This document shows positions 35,284 through 50,400 of a DNA stretch of 64,000 bases, piece by piece; within the stretch, counting starts at the first letter, position 1; the number at the start of each line of letters is the position of its first letter. The stretch is taken from positions 97,952-161,951 of the forward strand of contig NW_003143808.1 in assembly GCF_000003605.2 (NCBI RefSeq). The letters are read 5' to 3'. Both the position numbers and the translations under genes were made by a program. The notes below the pieces were generated by a model. That model did no database searches. It was given only the letters and a program-made list of their open reading frames with translations, and had not been told where the DNA came from. The stretch is from Saccoglossus kowalevskii (taxonomy: Eukaryota; Hemichordata; Enteropneusta; Harrimaniidae).

Positions 35284-35715
35284 GTGGTTTTTAATAAGAA
35301 GTTGAAAATATCACTTTTTACCAAAAATGACAAAAATATTCACCAAAATTAGAGAATTAAAGATATCATTCAAAATGAACAAATCTAAGAGAGCCGTCTA
35401 CCTGTAGTACCTAGATATGTAATATCAAAGCAATTGGATTTGCAGTTTTTAACAAGAAGTCGAAAATATCACTTTTTACTAAAAATGAAAAAAAATATTC
35501 ATCAACATTAGAGAATTGAAGATATCATCATGAAATGAACAAATCTAAGAGAGACCTACCCAAGGTACATATACACCAAGTATCAAAGCATTCAGGCTTG
35601 TTGATTTCAAGAAGAAGTCGAAAATGTTAAACATTGACCGGACGACGGTTGCCGACGATGGCAATCACTTATATGATAAGCTCCGCTCGACAAAGTCGTC
35701 AGCGGAGCTAAAAAG
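35284..35715 (+). repeat. Dispersed repeat of about 165-bp tandem units with a hairpin tail
   Basis: Three starts of aagaagt(t/c)gaaaat (35298, 35454 and 35611) are followed by shared words (atcactttttac, agagaatt-aagatatcat, aacaaatctaagagag). The repeat ends in ggacgacggttgccgacgat and a stem (agctccgct ... agcggagct, near 35678-35710). This hairpin tail is common in dispersed repeats of marine invertebrates. Confidence 0.75.
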
Positions 35716-38480
35716 GGGGTTTGTTTTTGCATTTCGTGTAATTTTCCAGATTGTCCAAATGTTTTTTGATAAACTCTTTGTCAATATAGTTGTATATCAG
35801 GATATAATAACCACTAAATGTTGAAATTACTTTCTCAAGCAAATGTTTTAGTCAACTGGGGACATCCCTGTATTCAGCTATAGTTTTGATGGAATGTACC
35901 CAGAATGCTGAATGCATGCATACTTGTAAGGTTTGATATAAAGTATATGTATTTATTAGGATAATTTAGATCTACTTTTAATATGCCAAGACCGTACTTT
36001 GGTCTCACAATGGGGTCTGCTGGGAAAAATGTTTGGTCTAGGATCGGGTAATGTAAAATAGGTCCTGGGTTTTGTAGTGCGAGCTACACACCGTTACCAT
36101 ATCGGCAGCCAAGTACCCCCCCCCCCGGTGTAAGCGTTCCTCTTCAGAACTTCCAACGTTATAACAATGCGATTTCGATAAAGTGCAAATAGATGGGAAA
36201 GGCCTGTTTTGATGTTGGTAGATTGCCTTAGATTCCACACCTTAGAAGTAGAAATTGGTTCCGGGAGATGTTTTGGTCGTATATTCTTGCTTGTTGCCAA
36301 AGGTCATGCGATATGGCAAATACGTTAGGACGTAGATGGCGCCCTCACATCAGCATTCGAGTTGATGAACATCAATAGATCAGTTTCCATATATTTGTTT
36401 CAGCCATTTAGTAGACTAAGCATCAATGTAACCTTTACAGAACTGGATATATTCACAGTGGAGTCCATGCAGGTATATATTTTCGACAAAGTGTCCCAAT
36501 GTACCTGTATTTTCTCCGAAATAAACCCATACTGACAGAAGCACTACGTTATTACTAGATTTTAAACTAATTTGAGAATATTTTACCCCCAGAGAAGCTA
36601 TTTCAAATTCATGCTGTAATTGTACTAAACGCTCTAATTTGAAATAACACTAAACATCTTATGCAAAAGGTGTAATCATTATATTAAAGTAATAACATAA
36701 TTATTGCAATAACTACAAATAACATAATATTGAATGTATATATACTTGGCAATACACCTCAGATGAAAATGACCACCAATATCTTACTTAGAGCAAAACA
36801 AGTCACAAGTCAAAATCACAAGTAGTGTTTTCTGACGTCATAGTGTCTATGTAGTATTGGTATTTTGGAACAGTGAACGCGATGTCGCAGAGAAAGAAAC
36901 ATTACTACAAATAGTTTCAATGGACTATCGCTTTCAACGAGATTTCGGCGGACATTTACGTATACATATAAAATTAACAATTATCATATTTGTAAGGTCA
37001 GTAAACATATGAAATACACAAATACCACATTATTGAATATATGACATAACGTATGAGTACATTATAACAGATCTCTGGTTTATAGTTAGTTTTGATGACA
37101 ATTATTATAGGATAACAGATAAGTGTGATACTCATCTGAGTAAACTCTTGACTATTTATACCGCTACAGTACGGTGATACACATGTCCAAACAAGACATT
37201 TATTCTTGTCAATTATTCAATGTAACCTCACTCAGCTGAATATAAAACAATTATTATCACTTTCAAATTGTCCACATGTTTTACTAGTTAGCCGAATACA
37301 AAGTCGCAGTGACTCCTTGTCCTTAGTAACCTAGTAAACAATTAATAATTTGGTAATATTTATTCTATCACTAAATAACAGTGTTTTATGTGATGAAAGA
37401 TGTTCTGTCAAAAATAAAAAAAATACATAACGTAGTTATTACAATCGTACCTAGGAGATACCTAGAGCGTTAGGAGATATTAAATAAATTTAGCAAAGTG
37501 TGCATGTATTTCTTGGCGAATTGGTTAATATGTTATAGTACTTGATAACATTTTGAAATTTGAATAGATCAGATAAATATTGTGCGTGTTATCGTTGACA
37601 CACAGTAATAGGTACCAGGGTCAAAAGTCATCTGTCCATCGATGGCTGTCAAAATTTATGTATGGCGACATTCCTCTTATATGATTACTAGTTAGCATGT
37701 CATATTAATTCTCCAAAGTACAAAGATATGCAAATTAATTTCCAACCATCTTTGCTTATCTCTTAAGAATAATCATATGGGGTTTGTTAAACTGAAGATA
37801 ATTTGAAAAGCAAAAGCGCTTCTCAGTATTACACAGTGGAAAAAAGTCACATTTGAGATTGTGATGAAAACAGTGGACGTTAATTATTTTGAAAGTTTGT
37901 CATTGGTACTATTCAATTTATGCTAATGTGGAAACCACACATTGTCAATAATTCGACCTGTTGTGTAATTTCTACTGCACATTTTTTCTTCAATATGAAA
38001 GGTCAAAGCATTATCGCTTAAAAACTGTGTAGAATGTATTGGATTGTAGTGTCGTTGTTAGTATGGTACATAGAATAAGGATGTCTTCTAGTAAGATGTG
38101 CATTAAGTGTATATTTTCACACTTCAGGTTTATGTGAACCATTCCATTTATCTTATTTAGCATCACAGTCGTACCTAGAAATAAAGATTAAATGTGGATG
38201 AATGACAAGTCTGTCAATAGAAGTGACAGATTATAAACTATTAAACATAAATGTATTAGAATGACTTGACGCACTAGGGAGCAGCACAACTATTGACATT
38301 GTAATTGTTATTTGGATTGAATAATAGATTTTTTTTAAATCACAATTGCCACAGCCGTTGTTTTGGAAGTTCGCATTGCTCATACATCACCAAATGTTCA
38401 CTAAAAGGTAAATTGAATAGCGAGGGAATATACAGAAGATTGGAACATATATAACTAACCTTGGTTGTGTGTTCAAATTA
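35716..38480. other. Intergenic downstream of sacsin, no gene seen
   Basis: It includes the presumed 3' UTR of the sacsin gene. No AATAAA occurs on the minus strand close to the stop codon; the first I noticed is about 1.1 kb downstream (near 37360). A C-run lies at 36115-36126. Confidence 0.45.
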
Positions 38481-41400
38481 CTAGAACTCATGGATACCAA
38501 TGAACTGCTTGACTTTGACCAGCAACCGCTCAGCACATGCCACTGCATCTGCAGCTTGATCTATGTTGTACCTCTCATTTGCTGTCTTGAGGTGAAGAGG
38601 GTAGCGAGTGTCTTTAAAGTCACAACCATTTCTAAGTATCTCAGCAACATCTTTATCGAGGCCTGATGGGCATTCAGCATGGCTCTGTACTGCATATGCC
38701 AGGCTCATTAGGTCTGTAGTATTTAGCTCTGGGTGTCCGTCAGCAGCAAACTTTGCAGCTTTCAAAGCCTTCTCTGCAGATTGATGTACTTGAAAGCATA
38801 CCCATTCGCATAATGGACTAGTAGAATCAACAGTGTATAAAGCAGCTTGCAAGTCCAATTTGGCTTGTTTGAACCAAACTCTTGCCTCCCTTGGATTTGG
38901 AGTTCTTTTTGCAAATGAAGGAGGAACAAACGACTCAGAAAATCGTTCTGATCGGAAGCCTCGTCTGGAATATTCTCTCTGATACTGTTCTCTTTGTCTT
39001 CTATGGGTTCGTGCTTCGTCATTCCATGATTCATACTTACTGCTGTAACTTTCTTTTTCGGGGCCCCCGGTTTTTAATCGTTCAAGTTCCTTTAATAAAA
39101 ACTGGAATGCAGCTGTAGATACAGAAATGTTAGTAGGATTCTTATCTGGATGCCATCGTTTGTACAGTCTCCTTACAATCTTGTCACGTTCTTCTTTTGG
39201 CAGTTTAAATGCTTCCTGCAATGTTTTCTTAATCTGATCAATTGCTTCTTTTAATGAAACATCAATTAATGGTGAAACTGGAACATCATCTGTTGGACTA
39301 GGGTGCATCATTATCTCATGTGCTGGTTGACTTTCAGGACGTAAGAATTTGTACAGGTCATTTACGCTCACAATCTCATACTCACCAGCACCACTATTTA
39401 CTTTATATCTCATTGAAAGACCAGTCCCATCTGCCACTTCTATAATCTTGGCGAAAAAGTATTCACATGTTTCACTATGATCTGCACTGCTAGTAGTACA
39501 CCTCATCAAGGCTACAATTTCATTTTTTTTGAAAGTGTTGAAAAGGCTATGGTCAAGAAGATGGTGAATATCAAATGGAACAGTGTTACCAGGAGCATGG
39601 GTATCACGTCTTAGAGCTTTCGTAGCTGCATTCAACTCCGGAATTTTGAATGTATTCGTCAGGATATCATGAAACTGCTCAATGCTGTATGACAGTAGAA
39701 TGAGTACTTGTACACAGTCTTTCATCTGGTACCCTGTTAATCTATTCACAATATGGCTTATTCTGCTCAAGAAAACATTATCACCTGGCAAGTCACCATG
39801 GGTAATGTAAACAATCTGTTTTTCGTCTAAAAAGGCTGCTTCGGTTGTCTCACTTCTTTCTATAAACTCATCACATGTAGGGTTGAATAACTTTGTTCTA
39901 AAAGTTTTCATACAGCGTACTGTTACTCCTTTTAACATACCACCAATTTCATTTGATTTCATTGTGCCTTGTTGGTGACATACCACACGGTGGACACAAT
40001 CAGCAAATTCAACACTTGTGAGTATCTTCTGAAAATGCTGCTCAAATTGGCAACTTTCACCGGCAAGGCAAACTTCAGACTGTGGATCTTTCTTTTCAAG
40101 AACAGTCTTCCCAATGTTCTTTGGCCGGAGATTTTCAGGTAAAAGATCAATTTTAATATCTTCATGACATTCACATTCACTCAGGGGTACAACAAATTCA
40201 TATCTTTTAGATTGTATACGGGGAAGAATTGTAGTATCACCATAGAAAAGGTTTGTAGACAATGATACTCTCCCTGTCATACTAGGGAGGTAGATCTCAG
40301 ATACACCATATTCACTCTGTTTGTGCTCTGTCATGTAGTAAAATAAACCTTTTGTAGCTTTTTTCGCTTTAACTCTCTCGTTTGGTGTCAAATGACCACC
40401 ACTACTGTTATAATGAATTGTTGATAACACATTAGCATACTGACGGAATGTTGCCTTTTCCTCAGCTCCTATACATTTCAGTAATGTCTCATAAGAGCCC
40501 AATGCACGTGGTGGTGTGTACATGTAAGGTTGGAGCTCATCATCTTGTAAACCATCAAATTTATAGGCAAGTTGGTTGCCTCGAACAAGAACCTTATTGC
40601 TGTCAACAAGAACAATTGGTGTATTGCATAACCTTTCCTTCAGTGATGTCCTGTCTTTATTCTGCTTAAAAACATCATACATATCTATCAGTACTTGGGA
40701 CAATAATCCACGGACAGATGAAAGTGGGTCTTGTTTCTCTGGTGAATTCTTCTTAGCTATTAGATTACATACATTCTGGCAATGGTTTATGACTGTATCT
40801 AGCGATGGCTCTTCTAAAATTCCGAGGCTCTCCCACAGTTTAATTTGTGTACTAGCATGATTTCTAATTTTGGAAGGTATTGCCCATGATGGCAGCATTA
40901 GGGACGTGGACCAGCTCAACTTCATATGATCAACTGAAAAATGCCCAGAGAGACAAATAAATGTTGTCTCGGAAAAGGCTGGGTGTATGTTAAGCAGCTC
41001 AGAAGGAACCTTGGCTGAAGGAATAAATTTAATTGCAGATACTTCTCTTAGAAATGAGCGAATATGAAGACTATCATTTGATTTAAGTTCAGCTGCTAGC
41101 ATTTTTGATATGTGTATCATTTCCTTCATGTGACAACTTCTTTGACCAACTGCTTTGGACGCAACTTCATTAGCATACCGTAGAAAAATATCAGGAGTGA
41201 CTTCAATATTCAAACCAAGGTCTTTGAGAAATGTTTTCCAGATGTAATCCGAGAATGGAGCAGGGAGAATGCGCTTCTTATCTTCCATTAACCTGAACAA
41301 TTCATTACTACCATCAAAGAAATAATCTGCCTTCTCCATCTTGCCATTCACTGCTCGAATAAATTTAATTTGAGAGAGTGCCATCAATAGATGTTTCCTA

Positions 41401-44400
41401 ACTGACTCAGATCCTGATAATCTGTACATATTATCTCTCATATATTCCAGATGTAGCAGTCTGGCTTTTTCGGACATAATGTTGAAGTTTGGAAGGATGT
41501 ACTTCGTGTATACCTCAAATGATGTTATGTCTGTCACACCAAGGGTTTGCAGAAGTAACTGCAGATGATGATGCTTGGTAAGAAACACACAGCTACAGTG
41601 AAGTGTCCAGGTGTCTTGCTCAAATTCAGGAATGTGATCTACTAAAAAGTGGCAATGTTGGTATTCATGCAAACTAGTTAACTCCCTACAATAATTCTCA
41701 TAAAATGGCAGTTTCTTCAATGTAAAAATGCTGTTCTCATCATACCTCATAACTTCTTCTTGAAAATATTGCAACATCAGGCTAGCTTCCTCTATGGAAA
41801 TATCATGAAACGTAATCAGGTCCAGGTTCATCATAGTCTCAAACAATGACAGAACATCTTTATACTGACCAAGAGATGTTACATATGGCTTCAGTAGTAC
41901 ATGTACCCTTTCTGCATTTGTAGAATCGAATGTTTCAGTCATTAGGCTAAGCTTCACCTCAGCGCAACCAACCTTTCTCATAAATGTCACCACCTTCCAC
42001 TGCAATCCGACCATGTCTTGATGCATTGACAGATTTAGAACATTTTTCCCCTGTGATGGTGTTACCAATGTATTTTTCGTAGTTGGAATAATTGGCCATT
42101 TGTTGATTGGTTCCAGTACATTGGAGTCGTCCCTAGACGAGAGATAACACCACAGTAATTTCAGCCACCGGAGAAGTTCTGGTCTTGAATTAAAATCAAC
42201 ATTCTGATTGGCATCATACCAATTTGATGGTAGCTGAGTATGAACAAATTTAGCAAGGTCTTGTGATGTGAACTTATTCCATATGGCTGTTGGAAGATTA
42301 TTTATCTTATCTATTTGAAATTTCTTTAGCATTGGCAATACACCTCTTGCAATAAACATTTTATTTAGGGTAGGCAGCAGCTCGGTAAAGGAAGATAAAA
42401 AAGGTGGGGTATGTTGATTGAACACACCAATAGTACTATCTTCAAAAAGAAGCAAGGGTAAACCATTCAAGTCATTTGGATGGTTCAGTCCACTAAGAAT
42501 ATACGATAATATGTTCTTGAACTTGCTCAATTCAATGAATGCCGATTCCTCCAATCTGCATGGTAAACTGCCAATCTGATTCTTACATTTATCAGAGTGC
42601 ATAAATCGGATTACAGCGTCTGTATTAACTTGTTCAACATCAACACTGGCATTTATGAATGAGTAGAATATCTTCATTGTTGAAGCTGTGAGGTTAAAAC
42701 CAGTTTTACGAAGAAATGCTCTTGTATCTGAGCCTTCTGTAGTATAAGGCAAAGAATCAAAATATACCTGGTCATCTTCATTGACTGGCTCATGCCATGT
42801 GAGTTGATATCCAATTCCATTGCCACCATCACTGTCACCATGACCATCCACGCCATCACCTGTTTCTCTTATTACAGGCAGGACTGGCAGTGCTTTGGCG
42901 GCTATGAACTGTAGTGTCTTGGCAGCAAGGAATCTCCATGGACTAATTCTGAAACTTGCTGTAGTAGCTTTACATTTTAATTCTGGTGTATACACTGGGA
43001 ACAGTTCATGATACCATTTTAGTCTGTTTTCATTAGGACTGCCAGCATGTGTGTATTTGATATATCTTTGACCAGCTATTTCTATTAGATTAGCATAAGC
43101 TGGAGCAAGTGCCTTTTCAATCAGGCTTTGATTCCAGTCACTTCTGATACTTTGATTAACATTTGCATCGTTCCACAAGTAGCGGCGAGCTCTGTCAAGT
43201 GCGAAGTGACCATTAACATGTACAGGAAGATTAGTTTCTATTGGCAACGGCAGAAAACAATAGGCACTGAATGATTTCTTCTTACTATCATCATGTATAC
43301 GAGTTGCATTTGTCAGGTGTGAATATGAATCATCTTTCTTTGCCATTCTTTTGTTATTTTCCACTAAAGCAGCCACACCAACTCGAGGAAGTAGCTTACC
43401 AAGTTCTTCACCAACTAACTGCATTTCAGGAGGAGAGCAAAATCCCAACTGTTGTACTAGAAGCCACTTTTCATTTCTTTCTTTAGAATCGCAAATATGC
43501 AAATTGTAGTTAACAGACATCAGTGGAATATCAGCAACATGTGTCTTTTTATAATCTGATAATTGAGAAACAATTTTGCTGCGATTCAACTTGTCTTCAT
43601 CTGACATTTTTGCTTCTGCTTTGTAAAGTTGTTTCAGCTCACCTGTTCTCAGAATTTCGGACACGGTTATAGTTGTTACATTGTTGAGAAATAAAAGACA
43701 GTCACATGCATGTCGTTTAAATTGCAACAATAGATGCCGGATATATTCATCTGTATATATTTTGTGTGATATTTGTGAGACTTCTTGTCTGAGGGGAAAA
43801 CGAAACATGGTTCCGCCTTTAAGTGTAAAATGGTCACCAAGAAATCCACTGACCATATCTTCAAAGTGTTCCTTCAGCTTCACAATAGGCCTGTACAATA
43901 TACCTGGAGACTGCTGAGAAGCACCTTCCACATATCTAAGCTGTGGGTCAAACACACCTAGTAGTTCATCATCAGACAGAAATGAAGGACAGTCAGTCAG
44001 GTGATAAACGGAATTGAAACCAATTCCATACTGTCCAGTGGTATATCCATCTGCTGACTTGCCACCAATTCCAACTTGTTGAATTCCCTCAATATCACCA
44101 GCACTAAATACTCGGTCATTAAATACACAAATTGCAGGACTTTCCTGAATAGGTTTCCACAAGTCACTAACAATTTTACCAGTTGGATGTGATCTTGGAT
44201 CATATATTATGTGCAGCTCTGTTGCCATGGCATCATCTGCATTCTGGAGAAGTTCTTTAAATATTTCGAAACCACCAGGATATGCCTTTAAAATATCTTT
44301 CAACCGATCTGTGAGATCTTCTTTCTGACCAAAATCTTCTGTATATTCAAGTGGTGAGGAAAACTCATTGGATTTCTTTTTCTTAGCACCATCAATACCC

Positions 44401-47400
44401 AGTCTATCAGCTTGTTTCAAGGTAATGTCATGATGTGCATAAATAAACTGAGTTTTGTTAGTTAACCATGGAGCATCATCATATGTCAAATCCTTAACGT
44501 CTCTTAAATAATGATTCGTGTCAGGAGCATATATATCACAAGTCTTCAAATTGCATTCCAAAGAGCCAAGTTTGCTCAACATTAGCAAAACAAGTCGTAA
44601 TCCATGTTTATCAAGTGGATCATCTCTATTCTTTTCTTTCAGCTGCTTTAGTACATCTAAAAAGTCATCAATGTTAAATGATTCTCTTACTCCACACACT
44701 TGTAGAAGTTTTCTACACTTCACAAGGTCTCTGGGGATCTTGTATAGGTAAGGTGATGATATGTCGGTCCACTTAAATGCTAACTGACCTGCACCAACAA
44801 AGGCTTCATCAACATAAAAAGCGTTCATGCTTCTAAGTTCCTCCACTTGATCTTCATAACCAGTAGAAATTCGTACTAAAGTATCACCACTCTCAGTTGT
44901 AACCTCTTTACATAATACTGTTTGTAAGTATTGATATATATTGAAACACATTTTCATGGTGTTTCTGGATTTTGGAAACTTTGATACTTGCCGCAACTGC
45001 AAGAGAACATCATCAACATTGACATGGCTTTTCACACCTAGGATTTCCGTTATTTTCTGAGTTAAATCAGCACTGTCTATACGACATTCATCAAATATGT
45101 TTGCAACAGAGCCAATGTAGTCCATACATTTCTTCCCATACATGTTACTCCCATCTGAAAGCTTCTCTTCTCCCATCCAGTCACAAGGATAATCAGATGG
45201 TTTTTTCAGCACTGGGAGGAAAGTTGTTTTGGACAATCTGTGCTGCTCATTTAAAGTTGGCTCTTTACCAGATTTCATCAAGTTACTCATGACTTTAAAT
45301 ATAATTTTTGTGCGAGAAACTGCAGCGTTAAAACCCCTAGTGTGAAAGACATCCATAACAGATTCTGCTCTACCACATATATCCTCCCATGATAGCTCTT
45401 CTGTAGCCATTCCAAGGTCGGTGAGAGAGAGCAATCTTTCTTTGGATAGAAACGCATCACCATATGGAAATCTGCCGTCTGAATCATCAAACAGTTTGCC
45501 AACTAATGATTTGGGATGCACAAGATTATGTGGTACATCAATAGAGTTACCATCAGGGGAGACTGGAAAACATGGTGTCGTCTTCAAGATTCCATCAAAA
45601 CTAACATTCTTCTGGGATCCAATGCGAATGTCCAACAAGTACAGCAGCAGTGTTTTTGATATATCCTGATTAATGTCTTCTGTATGTCTGAAAAATATAT
45701 CATTGTAGAAACGGTAGATGTTGTAAACATTTTCCTGGTTGACAAGTTGAGTGCCTCGGATGGAATTTTCAATGTCTTTATTTAGCAGAACAACTCTCCT
45801 TGGTTTGCAATATTCATTCAGAAGAATTGTTGCACTTTCAACAATTTTTGATTCTTTTTGCAAGTCTTTTCCAAGGAATAAACAGTCATGCAATCCAACC
45901 CATTTTGAGTCGTTGTAGATAATATTTATGTCCTGACTCCTAGTCACATGCTCATAGAAGGCCCTGACAAACGGATGGAAATCAGTCTCGGTGGAATCCA
46001 TGATAGGCCACAATGTATGAAAGACATATCTACCAACCACTCCTTTCTTTTGAAGTTGAGTCATGTCAGTCAACAAATTAATTAAAGCTTTGAGTAGAAC
46101 ATCACGCATGAGACAAAGATTCCATTCACTCTCAAATTCCCTATTTCTTCCAGAATCTGAGGATTTGCTCCAAATGTGTCTTCTGTTTGTCTGTAATGCG
46201 AATGGTGCATTAAGGTGAATTGGTAAACCTGTCCGGACTGTCACTGGAAGAAATGAGTATAGTTGCCCTTCTAGTGGTAATGGATTGAGTCTATTTACCC
46301 CGGCTGTAAGCTTAGCAGCTACTCCACCACAAGGAAGAAATCCCTGTTTTCTACCATCATCTGTTTGTGCTTCCTTAAAAGCTGGTCCACCACTAGCACA
46401 TGAGCTAATAAGCCATGTTTCTTTCTGTTTCTTTTTCGTCATTGATTTTGACAACTGAGATTCAAATAATACTTCTATTAAACTAGTTGTTTCTGGTGGG
46501 TTACCATTTCTGCTCTGCATCCATGCTGAAGTAGCGTGTAGAATATTTGACTGGCATTTTAGCAGATTGATTCTTTTCCTTGGTTGACATCTAGAAAGTG
46601 TGGGTATCTCTCTTGGTAGTTGCTGTATCAAATTTACTTTAATTGTTAGCATTTTCACAGCATCTGCACCTGTTCTGCTTCCAGTTTTCAATTCCCATAT
46701 ACTCATTTCCTTTACACTTTGAGTGAACAAGAGAAGGGATGGTGCAGAATTTCTAAGTTGCACAATCAATTGTTGAAGTTTTTGTTTGTCCTGATAAACC
46801 TTATCTGTGATAAGATTTTCTGGGTCACTTGCTTGATGGCAGGTTCGGAGTGGAAGTCGAAAAAGAGTCCCATTATAGTTAAAGTCTTCAGAAATGTTGC
46901 ATCCAAATATACCATGATAAGGTTGAAACTGGTCTATACACACACCAAGTGTCCGTCGATGAGATTCTTCCTCAAGATTCAACCTAATCCCAGGCTGGGA
47001 AGGGTTGTGAATACGTGATTTGAGATGAGTCATCCTGGGATCAAAAATCATGACATGCGACCCACTGACAACACTTGGAACATCTGTAACATGGTACACT
47101 GAAGTAAATCCAAGACCAAAACGCCCTATCTTGTCTAGTTTGTTTTTCTTAGTTGCAGCTGCTATATCACATATGTTTCGTATGTCTTCACTTGAGAACA
47201 TGGCATCATTGTATGACCAAAGTGCAGGACCATGACAGTGTTTCATACCAGGGTCTAGGAGCTTCAATTGCACATCAGTATTTTGTCTCTGGTCTATAAG
47301 AAACCTAATGTCAGTAGCACCAGCATCATCAGCATTTTGAATCAGTTCTTTGAATATGTCCACACCTTCTTTGTACACTTCTAAATTTGACTTGATAGCA

Positions 47401-50400
47401 TTGATGACACTTTCATGAGGACCAGCCAAGTCATACCCAAGATTACCAGTTGGAGCCACATGCTTACTCAAGGGTTGCAATCCTAATTTACGAGCTGTTG
47501 CATTTGGTATGTCATCATGTACAATATAAAATGAGTTGTCCTTCAGATCATCAGAAATGAACTCTCTATCGCGGTAGAGACATATGTTCACTTCGACCAA
47601 CTGCAACTTTGACTTATCATACATCTTTGCTGGAACAAGAATTAACTTCTGAATATCTTCTTTTAGAATATCACCCTTGCATAGTAGCTGTAAGATTTCG
47701 CACGAGAGTTTCAAGTCAGACTCTACATCATTTGGAGAAACATTCTCACAATGCTTGTTCTTAATTTTATGCAAGACATCAATTAGTACTCTGGAATTAA
47801 ACTCTTGTGGAATGTTCATTTCTTTGAAAAACTTTGAAAACTGTGCAGCTAATATGGGCGGCAATGTAAATAGGTAAGGCTGAAGGTTGATTTGCAGGTT
47901 TGAAGTAAAAGCTACATTATCTGCACTTGTGAAGCCGCTTCCATGCCAGATCCATTTTGGTGTATTGCCTCCATTATTACGTACCCAGTGTTTTACCCAC
48001 TGTATTTTTGACTTGGCTAGAAAACAGTAAATTTCAAAGATGATATCTTCAAGTGACTTATGCATATCAATAGAGATTTCATTTGTTGAGTCAACTATGA
48101 GCATCATCTGTTTTACAACCTTTTCCACATGTTCAGAATTTGTCTTACCATCCAATATTTGCCATTGAATGGTGGAGTGAAGAGAATCATTCTGATATTT
48201 TATAGGAATGATTGGCATAACACCTCCAATTAGTTTACAATTGTCATGAATAGTAACCTCTGTAGGAGTAAATAGGTGCTGGCTGTTGTTTATATCATCA
48301 CCAAACCATGGGATAAACATTGGATAACCCTTGGGTCTATTGACATCGCAGGGAATCCATGCTAAAGTGATAATTTTGCTGAGCTTGGCTGGGAATCTAT
48401 TCACATACTTCAACAAACAGTGTGCTTTTTGCATCGTAACTGCTGTACACTTGTGTCTCTGGCAGTCAAGGTGTTTTGCTATGTGGTATATTACATCATG
48501 ACTTATGTTTGATTCTTCCATAAAGCCAACTCTTCTAAGCTGCTTAATGAGTTTGAAATGACTGTCAACCAGTTGACTTGGTTCTCCAAGTAGTACTTTC
48601 AGTAAAGAGTTGTCTGGATCAATGATTTCACATGGCTTTAACAACTGACCACCACGGGTCTTTACACATCTATATTTCTTCACAATTTCATCATACTGAG
48701 ATCGACTAAGAACCCATCCCACTATCTGTAACACTTCCAAGTCAGAATAATAGCCATTTTCTATTTCACTTAAGATGTAATCTTCCAGAAAATCAATAAA
48801 TTCCAACTTCTTTGCTCCAAGAACACTAGCTAGGTGAACAATGTTGTAGTCAGTATTTGCAAGTAATATCTTCTTGACCTTGTTACATGGGATTTTCTTA
48901 TATTCGTATGGCGCTATTAAACAACACTGTTTTAATGAAACATATTTACCATCTAAGATCGACTCAAAAATTGGTAGTCGTATCAGAATGGATCTGTGTT
49001 CATCACAGGCATGTCTGTCAAGCTGGGAGAAGAGTTTGGATAAAGATCTTGCTAAAACTGGGCTGTTTTTCAGTTTCTGTTCTACTGTATCAATGCCAAG
49101 GTTTTCTAGGACTGTTATAACACCATTCGCATTAGCTGAAGCAATATACTGGTTGAGTGATTTTGGTAGATATGGAAGTTCGTCATTTAATACAAAGCCA
49201 CCACAACTCGTGACAACTTTACCTACGTCTTCAGAGAGTGTTCCGATGAATATCGCCTTAGGACCTGGTATAAGTTTGAGTAACTCAATGCTGTAGCCTC
49301 TGTTTTTTAAGGGGACCAGTGGAAAACCATGTAGGTGACTTAGAGGAATATTGTGCTGCCTCTCAAACCAAATCCAGAACTGTGACAACCACTGACAAGG
49401 AGGGTACTGGGCAGATGCAACCTGACTCCATATTACTGTACTTCCAGTTCCCTTTGTCCAATTGGTGGGTAGAGCTGATCCCAAGTTCTGAATAACAGTG
49501 TCTGCATTGAGAACGTTCAATTGTGTATGACAGCAGGCATACTGCAGTTTCGATGTCAGGGTATCTGGCAAACTTTCATCTAGAAATCGGTGGTCCATAT
49601 TAGGAAGCAAATATTGTGGACAATTTGTAGTTGCAATGAAAATCTTCCTAGCACCATATACTCTACTAAACGATGTAAAAGTTCCATTGGCTAATGGTAG
49701 TAAATGAAGACCATCCAACTCTATGTAATTTGCATCAGATAGGATATACTCTAATAAATTAAGTTTATTTCTCCTGTCCATATTCTGATGCGGTGTTGAC
49801 TTTAGAAAGTTTCTGACAATGACTGGTGTGAGTTTATTCAGAGAAATATTTGATGACTTCAACCACTCTAGGCTATGCATCGGAAGAGTGACAATTGGTT
49901 GCCCATGTGCTAACATCATGTGTATGATGTCTGGTAAGACATTTTCTTGAGGGATGTTAAAAATAGCTTTTTTCAAACAAACCCATGTACCAGAGTTAGC
50001 TTCAGTGTAGAAAACACTATTGCGCATAAGCTTTTGTAGCAACTTTTCTAGCAGCAATTTCCAGTTGTTTGTAGTTACTTTGCAAGGATTTGGCCATGCT
50101 GCATACACATATCTTGGCTCCAGTTTATACTCATGCATCAATGCTGTAATCAACTTCATATAAACTTCAGGAATGGCTTCTGATGTCAACAAATGATTCC
50201 ACCTTGCTGTTTTGTCTTGTTGTGATTCCATATCTGGCCATTTTATGCTTCGTCTGTTATCTCCAAGTCCGAAATATCCATGTATGTGAACTGGGAGACC
50301 TGTAGTCTGGCTTGGTGGTAGTGGTAAGAAGCAAAATATCCTCCCACCATTTTGGTATTCACTCGTATTGTTGCTTATTTGCATAGCTGCACCAACCCAA

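Noticed and set aside
42674-49296. Numerous shorter frames on both strands within the sacsin exon.
   Set aside because: Shadows of the sacsin reading frame.
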